Assembly: GCF_000424665.1 (NCBI RefSeq)
Contig: NZ_AUKI01000024.1
Location: forward strand, 62,001-126,000
DNA length: 64,000 nt
Source of the DNA: Salinimicrobium terrae DSM 17865
Lineage (GTDB): Bacteria; Bacteroidota; Bacteroidia; Flavobacteriales; Flavobacteriaceae
Direction of reading: 5' to 3'
Positions 1 to 9,378 of this stretch are shown piece after piece (positions within the stretch are counted from its first letter, which is position 1; each line of letters begins with the position of its first letter). Both the position numbers and the translations under genes were made by a program. The notes beneath the pieces were generated by a model. It was not told the DNA's origin. It did not search any database and saw only the letters and a list, made by a program, of their open reading frames with translations.

Positions 1-608
1 CAGTCCCGGTTGAGATCAAAAAGATAATGATTAGGTCTCCCGCCGGGCCAGGGTTCGTTGTGTTCCACTGCCATGGGTGAAGTGTTGGAAGGAGACGCTT
101 TAACCTGCTTATACCAGTTCACATAGCGGTCACGACCATCGGGGTTAACATTAGGATCCATGATCACTACTACGTTTTCTAGCCATTCCTGTTTTTGAGT
201 AATAAGCTCATAAAGGGTCTTCATAGCAGCCTCTGTACTGGAGGCTTCATTTCCATGTACATTATAACTTAACCAAATAATGCCTTTTTTGGCAGGTAAA
301 GCCTCATCGCTTTGGATCACACCTGCATTTTGAAGGTGACTTTGCCGTATCTTCTCCAGGTTTTGTAGATTTTCTTCTGTAGAGATGATTGCATAAGTTA
401 ACGGTCTTCCTTCATAAGTCTCTCCATATTTATGAAATTGTACCAGTTCTGAATTCTCAGCCACATGTTCAAAATAATCTACCACTTTATGGTGGCGGGT
501 AAAATTTGTGCCCGGTGGATAACCTAAAAATTCTTCGGGAGATTGTTGAGCAAAAGTAAATTGGAAACTTACGAGCAGAGCTGTAAGTAAAGCCGGTAAT
601 TTTTTCAT
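1..608 (-). CDS. Secreted M14-family zinc carboxypeptidase (5' part; continues past left edge)
   Basis: This is the N-terminal ~200 residues of a peptidase M14 protein; the rest lies left of position 1. Residues 1-20 form a signal peptide ending ...FTFA-QQ, so the enzyme is exported. A Y-N-V-H-G-N-E segment gives the M14 zinc ligands His118 and Glu121 (HxxE), and a D-P-N-V-N-P-D-G segment follows about 50 residues later, as in M14 peptidases. The family hydrolyses C-terminal residues of peptides using Zn2+. The ATG at 606-608 is chosen because it directly precedes the signal peptide. It is divergent from bshC, with about 117 bp between the two starts. The substrate cannot be predicted. Confidence 0.9.
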   Translation of the reverse strand, partial: MKKLPALLTALLVSFQFTFAQQSPEEFLGYPPGTNFTRHHKVVDYFEHVAENSELVQFHKYGETYEGRPLTYAIISTEENLQNLEKIRQSHLQNAGVIQSDEALPAKKGIIWLSYNVHGNEASSTEAAMKTLYELITQKQEWLENVVVIMDPNVNPDGRDRYVNWYKQVKASPSNTSPMAVEHNEPWPGGRPNHYLFDLNRD

Positions 609-702
609 AGAGGTAAACTTGCGTTTCAAATTAGCCCGTAAATATAAAACTTTATCGCTGTCAATATCTTTTTATTGATTTTACCACCAACGCTCTTAAT
701 TG

Positions 703-710
703 TATATTTG
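703..710 (+). promoter_or_regulatory. Bacteroidota -7 promoter element of bshC
   Basis: TATATTTG matches the Bacteroidota sigma-A -7 consensus TAnnTTTG and lies 16 bp before the bshC ATG at 726, implying a leader of about 10 nt. No well-spaced TTG -33 element is clear. This position supports the start at 726 rather than the in-frame upstream ATG at 675. Confidence 0.55.
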
Positions 711-725
711 CGAAAATTCTTTTCA

Positions 726-2345
726 ATGCAGAAAAATTCTCTTTCGTATCGGGATACTAATTACTTTATCCCTTTAGTGACCGATTATCTGGATCAAAAA
801 GAGAATGTAAAGCAGTTCTATGATCTTTTCCCCACTCTTGAGAACTTCGGAAAACAGATCGATTCCAAAAAAGAAAATTTCGACAGGAACGGCGGTAGCG
901 AAAAACGTGCCGTCCTTGTAAAAATTCTGAAGGATCAACACAAAAGCCTTCATATTTCTAAAGCAACGACCGAAAATATTGATCTCTTAGAAAAAAAAAC
1001 CACATTCACTGTTACAACCGGCCATCAATTAAATCTTTTTACGGGACCACTTTATTTCCTTTACAAGATCGTAACAGCCATAAATCTTGCTGCCGACCTT
1101 AAAAAAGAGTATCCGGAATATAATTTTGTGCCGGTGTATTGGATGGCTACCGAGGATCATGATTTTGAGGAGATAAGTTTCTTTCACCTCCACGGAAAAA
1201 AATTTCAATGGAATCCGCCGAAATCTGAAAAAACCAGAGGCCCTGTGGGAGAATTACCGACCGAAGGTCTTCATGATGTTTTTAAACTTTTTTCTGCGGA
1301 AATAGGAAATTCCAGGTATGCGCAACAGCTGAAGGAATGGTTTCAAAAAGCTTATCTGGAGCACGATAATCTGGCCGATGCTACACGTTATATTGCTAAT
1401 GAGCTTTTTGGGGAACAGGGACTTGTGATACTTGACGCGCATCAACTTGATCTCAAGAAATTTTATATTCCATATTTAAAGGAGGAGCTTTTTGAGCAGA
1501 TTTCCTTTAAGACGGTTCAGAAAAAGACGGAAGCTTTAGAGAAAGAAGGCTATAACGTTCAGGTGAATCCGCGGGAGATCAATCTTTTCTACATGAAGGA
1601 AGGGCTTCGGGAGCGAATCATCGAAAAAGACGGTAAATTCTTTGTGCATGGGCAGGATATTTCCTGGACTAGAGAAGAACTACAGGAGTTGATTGAAAAA
1701 CATCCTGAAAGATTTAGTCCTAATGTACTTTTACGGCCGCTATATGAAGAGGTGATTCTGCCAAATCTTTGTTACATTGGAGGTGGTGGTGAAATTGCCT
1801 ACTGGTTCCAGCTTAAGGAGCTTTTTGAAAAAGCTGATGTAACTTTCCCAATACTTTTACTTCGGAATTCCGCCTTACTGCAAACTGAAAAACAGGACCA
1901 AAAAAGGAAAAAATTAAACATCTCTTTACCCGAGCTTTTTCTGAAATCTCACGAATTGATCAACAGGAAAGTCCGCCGAATCTCGAACATTGACATTAAC
2001 TTTACCCCTCAAAAAGAGCATCTGGTGCAACAATTTCAGGGGATGTATGACCTGGCAGAGAAGACAGATAAATCTTTTCTGAATGCGGTAAAAGCACAGG
2101 AAGTAAAACAATTAAAAGGTCTAGATCACCTGGAAAACCGTTTGCTTAAGGCTCAAAAGAGAAAGCTGGAAGATGAGGTTTCCCGTATTGCGGCCTTACA
2201 GCAGGATCTGTTTCCCGGTAAAGGTTTGCAGGAAAGGCATCATAATTTTTCTGAATTCTACCTGGAATCCGGGGATATTCTGATTCCGAACCTACTGCAA
2301 AATTTAAAGCCTCTCGAATTAAAATTTGATATTCTTTCGTTATGA
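726..2345 (+). CDS. bshC: Bacillithiol biosynthesis cysteine-adding enzyme BshC
   Basis: A 539-residue protein of the BshC family, which adds cysteine to GlcN-malate in the last step of bacillithiol (low-molecular-weight thiol) synthesis in the cytoplasm. The N-terminus (MQKNSLSYRDTNYF), the TTGHQLNLFTGPLYFLYK segment, the WMATEDHDFEEI segment and the long C-terminal coiled-coil-rich tail are typical. An in-frame ATG at 675 would add 17 residues, but a -7 promoter element lies between the two ATGs, so 726 is preferred. The stop overlaps the next start as ATGA at 2342-2345, so the two genes are probably translationally coupled. bshA and bshB are not in this window. Confidence 0.93.
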   Translation: MQKNSLSYRDTNYFIPLVTDYLDQKENVKQFYDLFPTLENFGKQIDSKKENFDRNGGSEKRAVLVKILKDQHKSLHISKATTENIDLLEKKTTFTVTTGHQLNLFTGPLYFLYKIVTAINLAADLKKEYPEYNFVPVYWMATEDHDFEEISFFHLHGKKFQWNPPKSEKTRGPVGELPTEGLHDVFKLFSAEIGNSRYAQQLKEWFQKAYLEHDNLADATRYIANELFGEQGLVILDAHQLDLKKFYIPYLKEELFEQISFKTVQKKTEALEKEGYNVQVNPREINLFYMKEGLRERIIEKDGKFFVHGQDISWTREELQELIEKHPERFSPNVLLRPLYEEVILPNLCYIGGGGEIAYWFQLKELFEKADVTFPILLLRNSALLQTEKQDQKRKKLNISLPELFLKSHELINRKVRRISNIDINFTPQKEHLVQQFQGMYDLAEKTDKSFLNAVKAQEVKQLKGLDHLENRLLKAQKRKLEDEVSRIAALQQDLFPGKGLQERHHNFSEFYLESGDILIPNLLQNLKPLELKFDILSL

Positions 2346-3727
2346 CGAAAATGCATAAAATCGATATCGACCTGGTTGAAATGACCCTCGATGTAATGAA
2401 ATATACAGTTGACAGGATCTCTAATGTCACTCCCGAACTTGGTGCTCCTAAAAAAGAGGAGGAATTATTCGAAATGGTAGGGGAGACAATTACCCCAAAA
2501 GGAATTGGAGGGGAAGTTGCATTTAAAATGTTCAGAGATATTCTGGTGAAAGCAACGGTACCTATTGATCATCCCCGCCACCTCGCTTTTGTACCTGCTG
2601 CGCCCACGCGTGCGGCCATCATGTTTGACCTTGTTACCTCGGCTTCAAGTATTCATGGTGCCTACTGGATGGAAGGTGCCGGCGGAATCTTTTGTGAGAA
2701 TCAGGCGATGAAATGGCTTGTTTCCCTCACGGGGCTTCCAAAAGGCTCTTTTGGAGTATTCACCAGTGGGGGTACGGCAGCAAATCTTTCGGGACTTATA
2801 ACTGCAAGGGAGGCCTGGCGTAAAAAGGATTCAGCAAATATTGGGGTGCGGGCTTTACTGCTCACTTCCAATGGTGCTCACTCTTCTATCCAGGCCATGG
2901 CAAAAGTAATGGACGCCGATATACTGATGATCGACTGCCTCGATGAGAACCTGAGAGGTCACGCGTTGCAATCGGCTATTGACGAGCTCGAAGAAAAGGA
3001 TAGGAAAAGGCTTTTTGCGGTGGTCGCTACCGGTGGAACCACCAACGCCGGAATCATAGATGAACTGGATTCTATCGCCGATGTTTGCGAAAAAGAAGAC
3101 CTCTGGTTTCATGTTGACGCTGCTTACGGTGGTGGTGCTCTTGCCGCGCCTTCTGTACGTCATCTTTTTAACGGAATTGAAAGAGCAGACAGTATCACGA
3201 TAGATCCACATAAATGGCTTTTTTCTCCATATGATTGTGGCGCTGTAATCTACAAGGATATGACGCTCGCAGCCGAAGCTCATTCCCAGAAAGGCTCCTA
3301 TCTGGAGATATTTAAAGATGAAGGAGCCGATGGTTTTAATCCGGCAGATTACCAGATCCAGCTTACGCGAAGAATACGAGGGATGCCTTTATGGTTCTCC
3401 CTGGCAATGCATGGCACAGATAAATATACCAATGCTATAGAGAAGGGGATCCAGCTTGCAAAGATCGCTGCCAAAAAGATCGAAGAAGATGAAAACCTGG
3501 AACTGGTTCGTCCGGCTAGTTTATCTGTTGTTCTCTTCCGAAGGAAAGGCTGGACTCCCGAAGATTACCGTGACTGGACTTACCGAAACCATAAAAACGG
3601 AATTGCTTTAGTAACTCCCACGAAATGGAGAGGAGATGAGGGTTATGAGACCATTTCCAGATTCTGCTTTATTAATCCCGAGACTACTGAAGCTGATATT
3701 GATATCATTCTGGAAACGATGAAGTAA
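2342..3727 (+). CDS. PLP-dependent group II decarboxylase
   Basis: A 461-residue fold-type-I PLP enzyme of the group II amino-acid decarboxylase family (aromatic-L-amino-acid, glutamate or aspartate decarboxylase-like). The HVDAAYGG motif supplies the PLP-contacting residues (His257, Asp259), and the D-P-H-K-W motif carries the Schiff-base lysine Lys291. The FTSGGTAANLSGL segment is the PLP phosphate-binding region. The substrate cannot be read from sequence. The gene overlaps bshC by 4 bp (ATGA) in the same direction, suggesting one transcript. A partial copy of a dispersed intergenic sequence follows its stop. Confidence 0.88.
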   Translation: MTKMHKIDIDLVEMTLDVMKYTVDRISNVTPELGAPKKEEELFEMVGETITPKGIGGEVAFKMFRDILVKATVPIDHPRHLAFVPAAPTRAAIMFDLVTSASSIHGAYWMEGAGGIFCENQAMKWLVSLTGLPKGSFGVFTSGGTAANLSGLITAREAWRKKDSANIGVRALLLTSNGAHSSIQAMAKVMDADILMIDCLDENLRGHALQSAIDELEEKDRKRLFAVVATGGTTNAGIIDELDSIADVCEKEDLWFHVDAAYGGGALAAPSVRHLFNGIERADSITIDPHKWLFSPYDCGAVIYKDMTLAAEAHSQKGSYLEIFKDEGADGFNPADYQIQLTRRIRGMPLWFSLAMHGTDKYTNAIEKGIQLAKIAAKKIEEDENLELVRPASLSVVLFRRKGWTPEDYRDWTYRNHKNGIALVTPTKWRGDEGYETISRFCFINPETTEADIDIILETMK

Positions 3728-3759
3728 TTTCGAAATTAAAATCCTTGCTTTTGGGATGG

Positions 3760-3801
3760 AGAGCCAAAATCGCTGCGCTAATTAAAACCAAGTGCCAAGA
3801 C
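3760..3801 (+). repeat. Dispersed intergenic repeat, copy 1
   Basis: Contains ATCGCTGCGCT and then ACCAAGTGCCAAGAC, in the same order and spacing as copies at 19623 and 58797. It lies about 30 bp after the decarboxylase stop, in the sense orientation. No open frame is conserved. Confidence 0.55.
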
Positions 3802-3910
3802 ATTTTTAATTGAAAATAGGGCAAGTGTTGGATATTCAATAAATTTAAATTGGTCTGCGGGAAGTTTGATTTGAATTTGCTCATTTTAGAATTTTAGTAT
3901 TGATTAAAAC

Positions 3911-3931
3911 AGCTAACAGCTAACAGCTAAC
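3911..3931 (+). repeat. Three tandem copies of AGCTAAC
   Basis: Three perfect 7-bp units sit in the 222-bp convergent gap between the decarboxylase and the DUF2071 gene. It looks like simple-sequence expansion, with no function evident. Confidence 0.8.
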
Positions 3932-3949
3932 CCTTTCCAATATTTTATA

Positions 3950-4663
3950 CTAGGAAGTAACGAGCTGATTTTCTCCTATTTCCACAGTTGAGCCTTCAGT
4001 AAGTATTGCAGAGTGAGGCGTCTGCCCGTTCAGGAGATTTAAAGCAGGATCAAATTGGCGCGAAAAGTCAACATCAACAGAATATTCTTCTACAGTGAAG
4101 AGATGCCAGTCGACGTGATTCATTTCATATTCATATGTGTCTTCATCTGCTTTGATGTATCCATGGGTACGATCTAAAAGGAAAGCAGCTTCAGTATCCT
4201 TGTCATATGGAGTTGCCAACCGATTACTCCTTACCCAAAAATTCTGGTCGATCTCATCGTACTGCCAGGAATATTTCACGTTTAAAGATTCCTGTGTTTC
4301 CTTAACAGTTCCAGTTGCCGGAAGAGAGATGTAATTAGTTTTAAATAATGTGTTTGTTAAAGTTGAAACACCTGGTTGATCAAAAATGCGATTTATTACC
4401 ACAACTCCTTTTCTCCATTTAGCACCGTCAAAGCGCTTCACATAGATTTGAAGATCAATTTTTTCAAAATCCTTCAGCAGTGGTACTTTTACACCGGCTA
4501 CCTTTAATTTTTTAACCTGGAATCCCACCAGGCTTATCATACATTCCCCGTTGTAGAAATCTATTTTTGTATGTTCGGGTAAAAATTTCTCCACCACCTC
4601 CGGCGGAAGTGTATAATTTATTAATGCAATTTTTCGGAATTCAGAAGAAATATTGAGTTTCAT
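3950..4663 (-). CDS. DUF2071 (YqjF-like) family protein
   Basis: A 237-residue cytoplasmic protein resembling the DUF2071/YqjF family. The supporting stretch is Y-T-L-P-P-E-V-V-E-K-F-L-P near the N-terminus, the V-G-F-Q motif near residue 45 and a C-terminal F-T-V-E-E-Y segment. No signal peptide or membrane segment is seen. The family's biochemical role is unknown. The gene is monocistronic, convergent with the decarboxylase and divergent from guaA. The ATG at 4661-4663 is the only good start. Confidence 0.75.
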   Translation of the reverse strand: MKLNISSEFRKIALINYTLPPEVVEKFLPEHTKIDFYNGECMISLVGFQVKKLKVAGVKVPLLKDFEKIDLQIYVKRFDGAKWRKGVVVINRIFDQPGVSTLTNTLFKTNYISLPATGTVKETQESLNVKYSWQYDEIDQNFWVRSNRLATPYDKDTEAAFLLDRTHGYIKADEDTYEYEMNHVDWHLFTVEEYSVDVDFSRQFDPALNLLNGQTPHSAILTEGSTVEIGENQLVTS

Positions 4664-4953
4664 GTTAAAGTGTAATGTGCTTCTTATAAAAATATTAAAA
4701 GCATGATTGCCAGTGGATAGGTTTGGGAAAAGTTTAAAATTTTTCGGTAAGTGAGGACTTAGTTAAATTTAAAGTTCCAGTCGCATGGGATGAAGAATTA
4801 TACTTTTTCTGTAATTCTCTCAAAAGTGGCATTATTAGAAAGCTTTTTTAAAAAAGCTCGGAATGAGACTTATTATGGGTTTAAGGTTAGCTGTACCTTT
4901 TATACAAACCTTTAAAAAATAAATTTACAGTGAGGAAAATGGCCTCAAATTCC
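4664..4953. other. AT-rich divergent intergenic region upstream of guaA
   Basis: About 290 bp between the divergent DUF2071 and guaA starts. It is AT-rich and has no plausible coding frame, RNA gene or riboswitch fold that I can recognise. The only signal is the -7 element at its right end. Confidence 0.6.
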
Positions 4954-4961
4954 TATTTTTG
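4954..4961 (+). promoter_or_regulatory. -7 promoter element immediately upstream of guaA
   Basis: TATTTTTG matches TAnnTTTG and ends only 3 bp before the guaA ATG at 4965. The predicted transcript start would fall at or within a few bases of the ATG, so the message may be leaderless or the true promoter may be elsewhere. Confidence 0.5.
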
Positions 4962-4964
4962 CGC

Positions 4965-6494
4965 ATGCACAACAACGTCCTTATTTTAGATTTCGGTTCG
5001 CAGTATACACAGTTGATTGCCCGCCGGGTTAGAGAACTGAATATCTACTGTGAGATCCACCCTTTCAACAAGATCCCGGAAGATCTATCAGGTTTTAAAG
5101 CTGTAATACTTTCCGGAAGCCCATTTTCTGTAAGAGCAGACGACGCTCCACACCCCGATCTTTCACAGATCAGGAAAAAGCTGCCCGTTTTGGCGGTTTG
5201 CTATGGTGCCCAATATCTAGCCCATTTCAACGGCGGAAAAGTAGAAGCTTCAGAAATAAGAGAATATGGCCGTGCCAATCTTTCGGTAATTAAAGATGAT
5301 GAAATGCTTTTTGGCGACATCACGGAGAATTCGCAGGTCTGGATGAGCCACAGTGATACCATTAAAGAATTACCTGAAAATGGAGTCCGGCTGGCCAGTA
5401 CGCCCGATGTAATTAACGCTGCATATCGTATTGATGGCGAGGAGACTTATGCTATACAATTCCACCCCGAAGTTTATCATTCGACAGATGGGAAACAACT
5501 GCTTGAGAATTTCCTGGTAAAGATCGCGAAAGTAGCACAGGAATGGACACCCGAGGCTTTTGTAGATATGACCGTAGAAGACCTTAAAAAACAAATAGGC
5601 GATGATAAGGTTGTGCTGGGACTTAGCGGCGGAGTAGATTCTACTGTTGCAGCTGTTCTCTTACACAAAGCCATTGGAAAAAATCTGTATTGCATCTTCG
5701 TAAATAACGGGCTCCTTAGGAAGAATGAATTTGAAAGTGTGCTTGACCAGTATAAACACATGGGGCTTAATGTAAGAGGGGTAGATGCTTCGGCACGTTT
5801 TTTGGAAGCTCTGGCAGGTATCTCAGATCCCGAAGGGAAACGGAAGGCAATAGGGAAAACTTTTATAGATGTATTTGATGATGAAGCTCACCGTATTCAG
5901 GATGTGAAGTTTCTTGCACAGGGAACCATTTATCCCGATGTAATAGAATCTGTTTCTGTGAACGGACCTTCAGTTACCATTAAATCTCACCACAATGTGG
6001 GAGGATTACCGGCTTACATGAAACTTAAGGTGGTTGAACCTTTGCGAATGTTGTTCAAGGATGAGGTGAGACGAGTGGGAGCAGAGCTGGAGATTGATAA
6101 AGAATTGCTGGGGAGACATCCTTTCCCTGGACCCGGACTGGCCATACGGATCCTTGGAGATATCACTCCCGAAAAAGTCCGTATTTTACAGGAAGTAGAT
6201 GCTATTTTTATTAATGGATTGAAAGAATGGATGTTGTATGACAAAGTTTGGCAGGCAGGAGCAATTCTTTTGCCGGTGAATTCGGTAGGAGTGATGGGAG
6301 ACGAAAGAACTTATGAAAAAGTTGTCGCCCTAAGAGCTGTGGAATCCACAGATGGAATGACAGCAGATTGGGTTAATTTGCCCTATGATTTTTTGCAAAA
6401 AACATCCAATACAATAATTAACAGAGTTAAAGGCGTTAATAGGGTAGTGTATGATATAAGCTCCAAGCCACCCGCCACTATTGAGTGGGAATAA
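4965..6494 (+). CDS. guaA: GMP synthase (glutamine-hydrolysing)
   Basis: A 509-residue bifunctional enzyme converting XMP, glutamine and ATP to GMP, the last step of guanine nucleotide synthesis. The class I glutamine amidotransferase domain (residues ~4-190) has V-C-Y-G-A with nucleophile Cys79 and a Q-F-H-P-E motif. The ATP pyrophosphatase domain follows with the P-loop LSGGVDST, and the C-terminal dimerisation domain ends in the conserved [12 protein letters not shown] two codons upstream is a possible alternative start, but the ATG at 4965 is preferred. It is followed after 10 bp by the LysM/PBP1 gene in the same direction. Confidence 0.97.
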   Translation: MHNNVLILDFGSQYTQLIARRVRELNIYCEIHPFNKIPEDLSGFKAVILSGSPFSVRADDAPHPDLSQIRKKLPVLAVCYGAQYLAHFNGGKVEASEIREYGRANLSVIKDDEMLFGDITENSQVWMSHSDTIKELPENGVRLASTPDVINAAYRIDGEETYAIQFHPEVYHSTDGKQLLENFLVKIAKVAQEWTPEAFVDMTVEDLKKQIGDDKVVLGLSGGVDSTVAAVLLHKAIGKNLYCIFVNNGLLRKNEFESVLDQYKHMGLNVRGVDASARFLEALAGISDPEGKRKAIGKTFIDVFDDEAHRIQDVKFLAQGTIYPDVIESVSVNGPSVTIKSHHNVGGLPAYMKLKVVEPLRMLFKDEVRRVGAELEIDKELLGRHPFPGPGLAIRILGDITPEKVRILQEVDAIFINGLKEWMLYDKVWQAGAILLPVNSVGVMGDERTYEKVVALRAVESTDGMTADWVNLPYDFLQKTSNTIINRVKGVNRVVYDISSKPPATIEWE

Positions 6495-6504
6495 AAATTA
6501 ACCT

Positions 6505-8433
6505 ATGAAAAAAATTGCAGTTCTTTTCCTGTTTTTTCAAATGTTTGCCTTTGAGGCCTTTGCACAGCAGTATAAATACCACATTGTTAAAAGGGGAGAA
6601 ACTACACAGGAAATAGCCCGACATTATAATATTTCTGAGGAAACACTCTTTAAATTTAATCCCGATGCCCGCCGTGGAATAGAGCCTAATGGGAAACTGG
6701 TAGTGCCAATTAGTTCCGAGCCCGGAGAAACATCGCAAGCTTCCGGACAGGACGATCAAAAATTTGTAATGCACCGTGTGAAGCGGCAGGAGACGCTTTT
6801 TAGTCTTTCACAGGAATATAATGTTAGTATTGAGGATATTAAAAGGTATAATAAACATTTATATTCCGAAGAACTTCGCAGGGGTGAGCGCATCAGGATC
6901 CCAAAGAAATCTTCTCAAGTTCTTGTTGAACAAAAAACTACCCCACCGCCTTCCAATCCATTGGATCTAACTGTGAAAGAACATGTAGTGCTTCCGCAGG
7001 AAACACTTTATGGAATTTCCAGGAAATACAATATTACTATAGCCGAATTGCAGAGACTTAATCCAAATATGGAGAACCTGCAGCCCGGAATGGTGATTCA
7101 GGTTCGTAATGGCAATGCCGAAAAAGTTGTAGATGTGGAAGGAAATCTTTTTAAATATTATCAGGTTCAGCCACAGGAAACTATATTTAGCCTTACCCGT
7201 CGCTTCGGAATTAGTCGTGACTCCCTGGTATCGCTGAATCCTGCCTTGAATGATGGATTAAAATCCGGAATGGTATTAAAGATCCCGAATATTGAGGTTT
7301 CTGAAGGTGTTGGAGAATATGTAGTCGAAGATTATATAAACCTGGAGCGTAAGATTAGTAATTATAAGACCAAGAATCTTGTGCTTATGTTGCCATTTAA
7401 TAAGAATAAGCTTGTAGTGACTGACACTTCAAGTAATTTTGCCGAAAGAATTGAACGGGACAAAGTAATGCAATTATCTCTGGATTTTTATTCAGGGGTG
7501 CTCATGGCCGTAGATTCGGCTAAAACATTAGGAATTTCTACAGATCTTACTGTCTTGGATACGGAGCAAAATGCTGGAAAGGTGAATTTACTGCTTAACA
7601 GCAGGAATTTTGATGATGTAGATGCTGTTATTGGTCCGCTGTTGCAGTCTACTGTGGAGACTGCGGCGCGTGGGTTGGAGCGTAAAAATATTCCGGTAAT
7701 TTCCCCGCTCACTAAAAAACAAACAACCTCTCTTGATAATTATCTTCAGGCTCGTCCTACAGATGAAATGCTTAGGGAGGCAATGATCTCATTTATTTCA
7801 GATCATTCTGCGGGTAAGAATTTGGTTATAATTGCCGATGGAAGTGCAGCCGAAAACAGGAGAAGGCTATCTGCAGCTTTTCCTTCAGCCAAAGTTGTTA
7901 CTCCTTCAGAAGGCGGTTATCTCAATCAAGGGCATGTTGCCGGCTCTTTAGATAAAACCAGGCCGAATTGGATCATTCTGGAGTCAAACAAGATTGGAGT
8001 TTTAAGCAATGCGACTTCTTATCTTAACTCCCTGGCCGATAGCTATAAGATCACACTTTTGACAACAGACAGGAATAGATCTTTTGAGAGCGATAATGTT
8101 TCCAACAGTCATTTAGGAAAGCTTAATTTCCACTATCCTTCTGTTGATCGTGCTTTTGACCCGATCAAGAACAGGAATTTTATTAAGAAATATTTCGATA
8201 AATATGGAGTGGTGCCGGATGCTGCTGCAGTAAGAGGTTTTGACGTTACTTATGATGTACTGCTTAGACTGGCATCGGCAGATGATCTTTATGAATCGAT
8301 CAAGCAGGATGGAACAACCCAATATGTGGAAAATAAGTTCAATTATGAACACAGACCCAATGGCGGATTCATCAATAATTCAGTTTACATCCTGGCTTAT
8401 GACAGGGAACTTAACTTAAATGTAGTACGCTAA
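6505..8433 (+). CDS. LysM and periplasmic-binding-protein (PBP1-like) fusion protein
   Basis: A 642-residue exported protein. A signal peptide (residues 1-20, ending A-F-A-Q) is followed by four LysM modules at about 24-70, 88-132, 158-202 and 215-262, each with the VxxGET.../QETL...N pattern typical of peptidoglycan-binding LysM. From about residue 290 the protein resembles type-1 periplasmic binding domains of amino-acid ABC receptors (N-L-V-L-M-L-P-F start, D-A-V-I-G-P-L, V-I-S-P-L). A reasonable inference is a periplasmic peptidoglycan-anchored sensor or scaffold; no ligand can be named. It probably shares a transcript with guaA and overlaps the OsmC start by one base. Confidence 0.88.
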   Translation: MKKIAVLFLFFQMFAFEAFAQQYKYHIVKRGETTQEIARHYNISEETLFKFNPDARRGIEPNGKLVVPISSEPGETSQASGQDDQKFVMHRVKRQETLFSLSQEYNVSIEDIKRYNKHLYSEELRRGERIRIPKKSSQVLVEQKTTPPPSNPLDLTVKEHVVLPQETLYGISRKYNITIAELQRLNPNMENLQPGMVIQVRNGNAEKVVDVEGNLFKYYQVQPQETIFSLTRRFGISRDSLVSLNPALNDGLKSGMVLKIPNIEVSEGVGEYVVEDYINLERKISNYKTKNLVLMLPFNKNKLVVTDTSSNFAERIERDKVMQLSLDFYSGVLMAVDSAKTLGISTDLTVLDTEQNAGKVNLLLNSRNFDDVDAVIGPLLQSTVETAARGLERKNIPVISPLTKKQTTSLDNYLQARPTDEMLREAMISFISDHSAGKNLVIIADGSAAENRRRLSAAFPSAKVVTPSEGGYLNQGHVAGSLDKTRPNWIILESNKIGVLSNATSYLNSLADSYKITLLTTDRNRSFESDNVSNSHLGKLNFHYPSVDRAFDPIKNRNFIKKYFDKYGVVPDAAAVRGFDVTYDVLLRLASADDLYESIKQDGTTQYVENKFNYEHRPNGGFINNSVYILAYDRELNLNVVR

Positions 8434-8831
8434 TGACGTCAAAAGTGACATATTTGGGAGATCTCAGGACTGAGTGTGAACATCTTCAAAGCAATAATAG
8501 ATTCATTACAGATGCTCCTGTCGATAACCAGGGAAAAGGGGAGGCATTTTCGCCCACAGATACTGTGGCAACAGCCCTTGGTAGTTGTATGCTCACAATT
8601 ATTGGAATAAAGGCCAGGGATCTTGGGATCAATGTTGAAGGTGCGAGCGCAGAAATTACCAAAAGTATGGCTGCCGATCCCAGAAGAATATCGGGCATAA
8701 AAGTTGCAATTACTTTCCCGACTTCTTATGATGAAAAACACAAAAAGATTCTGGAACGTGCAGCAAAGACCTGTCCCGTCCTTTATAGTCTGCACCCCGA
8801 CATTGAGCTGGATATCAGCTTTAAGTATTAG
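8433..8831 (+). CDS. OsmC/Ohr family protein
   Basis: A 132-residue cytoplasmic protein of the OsmC superfamily, thiol peroxidases that reduce organic hydroperoxides. The two reactive cysteines are visible: A-L-G-S-C-M in the central helix and K-T-C-P-V about 60 residues later, the usual OsmC spacing. The start ATG overlaps the stop of the preceding LysM gene by one base (TAATG), indicating coupling. Classification as OsmC is secure; the exact substrate is inferred from family. Confidence 0.9.
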   Translation: MTSKVTYLGDLRTECEHLQSNNRFITDAPVDNQGKGEAFSPTDTVATALGSCMLTIIGIKARDLGINVEGASAEITKSMAADPRRISGIKVAITFPTSYDEKHKKILERAAKTCPVLYSLHPDIELDISFKY

Positions 8832-8832
8832 T

Positions 8833-9378
8833 ATGAAAAAGGCCGTTTTCAGCAGTCTTTTTTTTCTTATGGCTTTTGTAACACAGGCTCAAACGGAAGA
8901 ATCGCGGTTGGCGTGGGAGGCGAACGCCCTTACCTGGGAAGATTTTCAAAGCTCTCCAGATCCTAATAGCCCATTTACCGCCAATACAAGCTCCGGGATC
9001 TCTTACTCCTGGTCTCTTAAAAGTTCCATTTTGGGAAAGGAATATCAATTTGAAGTTCTTTCCTTTTTTAATCCTGAAAGATCCTGGGTGAAAAATTCAG
9101 GTTCTGACCACCTTTTGGCTCATGAGCAGCTACATTTTGATATCACAGAACTTCATGCCCGAAAATTGCGAAAAGCACTGGCAGAATTTGATTTCAACAA
9201 GAGTAAGAATGTTAAAACTGAATTGCAAAAAATATATAGAGAACTCGAGGGGGAACGGGCTGCTATGCAGAAAAAGTTTGATCTGGAAACCAGGCACAGC
9301 ATGGAGGAAGCTGCCCAACTTGAGTGGCAACAGTTTGTGACACAAGAGTTAAAAAAATTCGAGAATTTCTCTTCTTAA
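8833..9378 (+). CDS. Secreted DUF922-type putative zinc protease
   Basis: A 181-residue protein with a signal peptide (residues 1-20, M-K-K-A-V-F ... V-T-Q-A). The body starts W-E-A-N-A-L-T-W-E-D-F and carries an H-E-Q-L-H segment, an HExxH zinc motif, followed by an acidic/basic amphipathic helix. This matches the DUF922 family of predicted secreted Zn-dependent proteases. The ATG at 8833 directly precedes the signal peptide and lies 1 bp after the osmC stop, so it ends the guaA-lysM-osmC run. It overlaps the 3' end of the convergent nitronate monooxygenase gene by 4 bp. Confidence 0.78.
   Translation: MKKAVFSSLFFLMAFVTQAQTEESRLAWEANALTWEDFQSSPDPNSPFTANTSSGISYSWSLKSSILGKEYQFEVLSFFNPERSWVKNSGSDHLLAHEQLHFDITELHARKLRKALAEFDFNKSKNVKTELQKIYRELEGERAAMQKKFDLETRHSMEEAAQLEWQQFVTQELKKFENFSS

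Noticed and set aside
2855-3283. Minus-strand frame of 142 codons inside the decarboxylase
   Set aside because: It runs opposite the conserved PLP-lysine region, with no family match; shadow frame.
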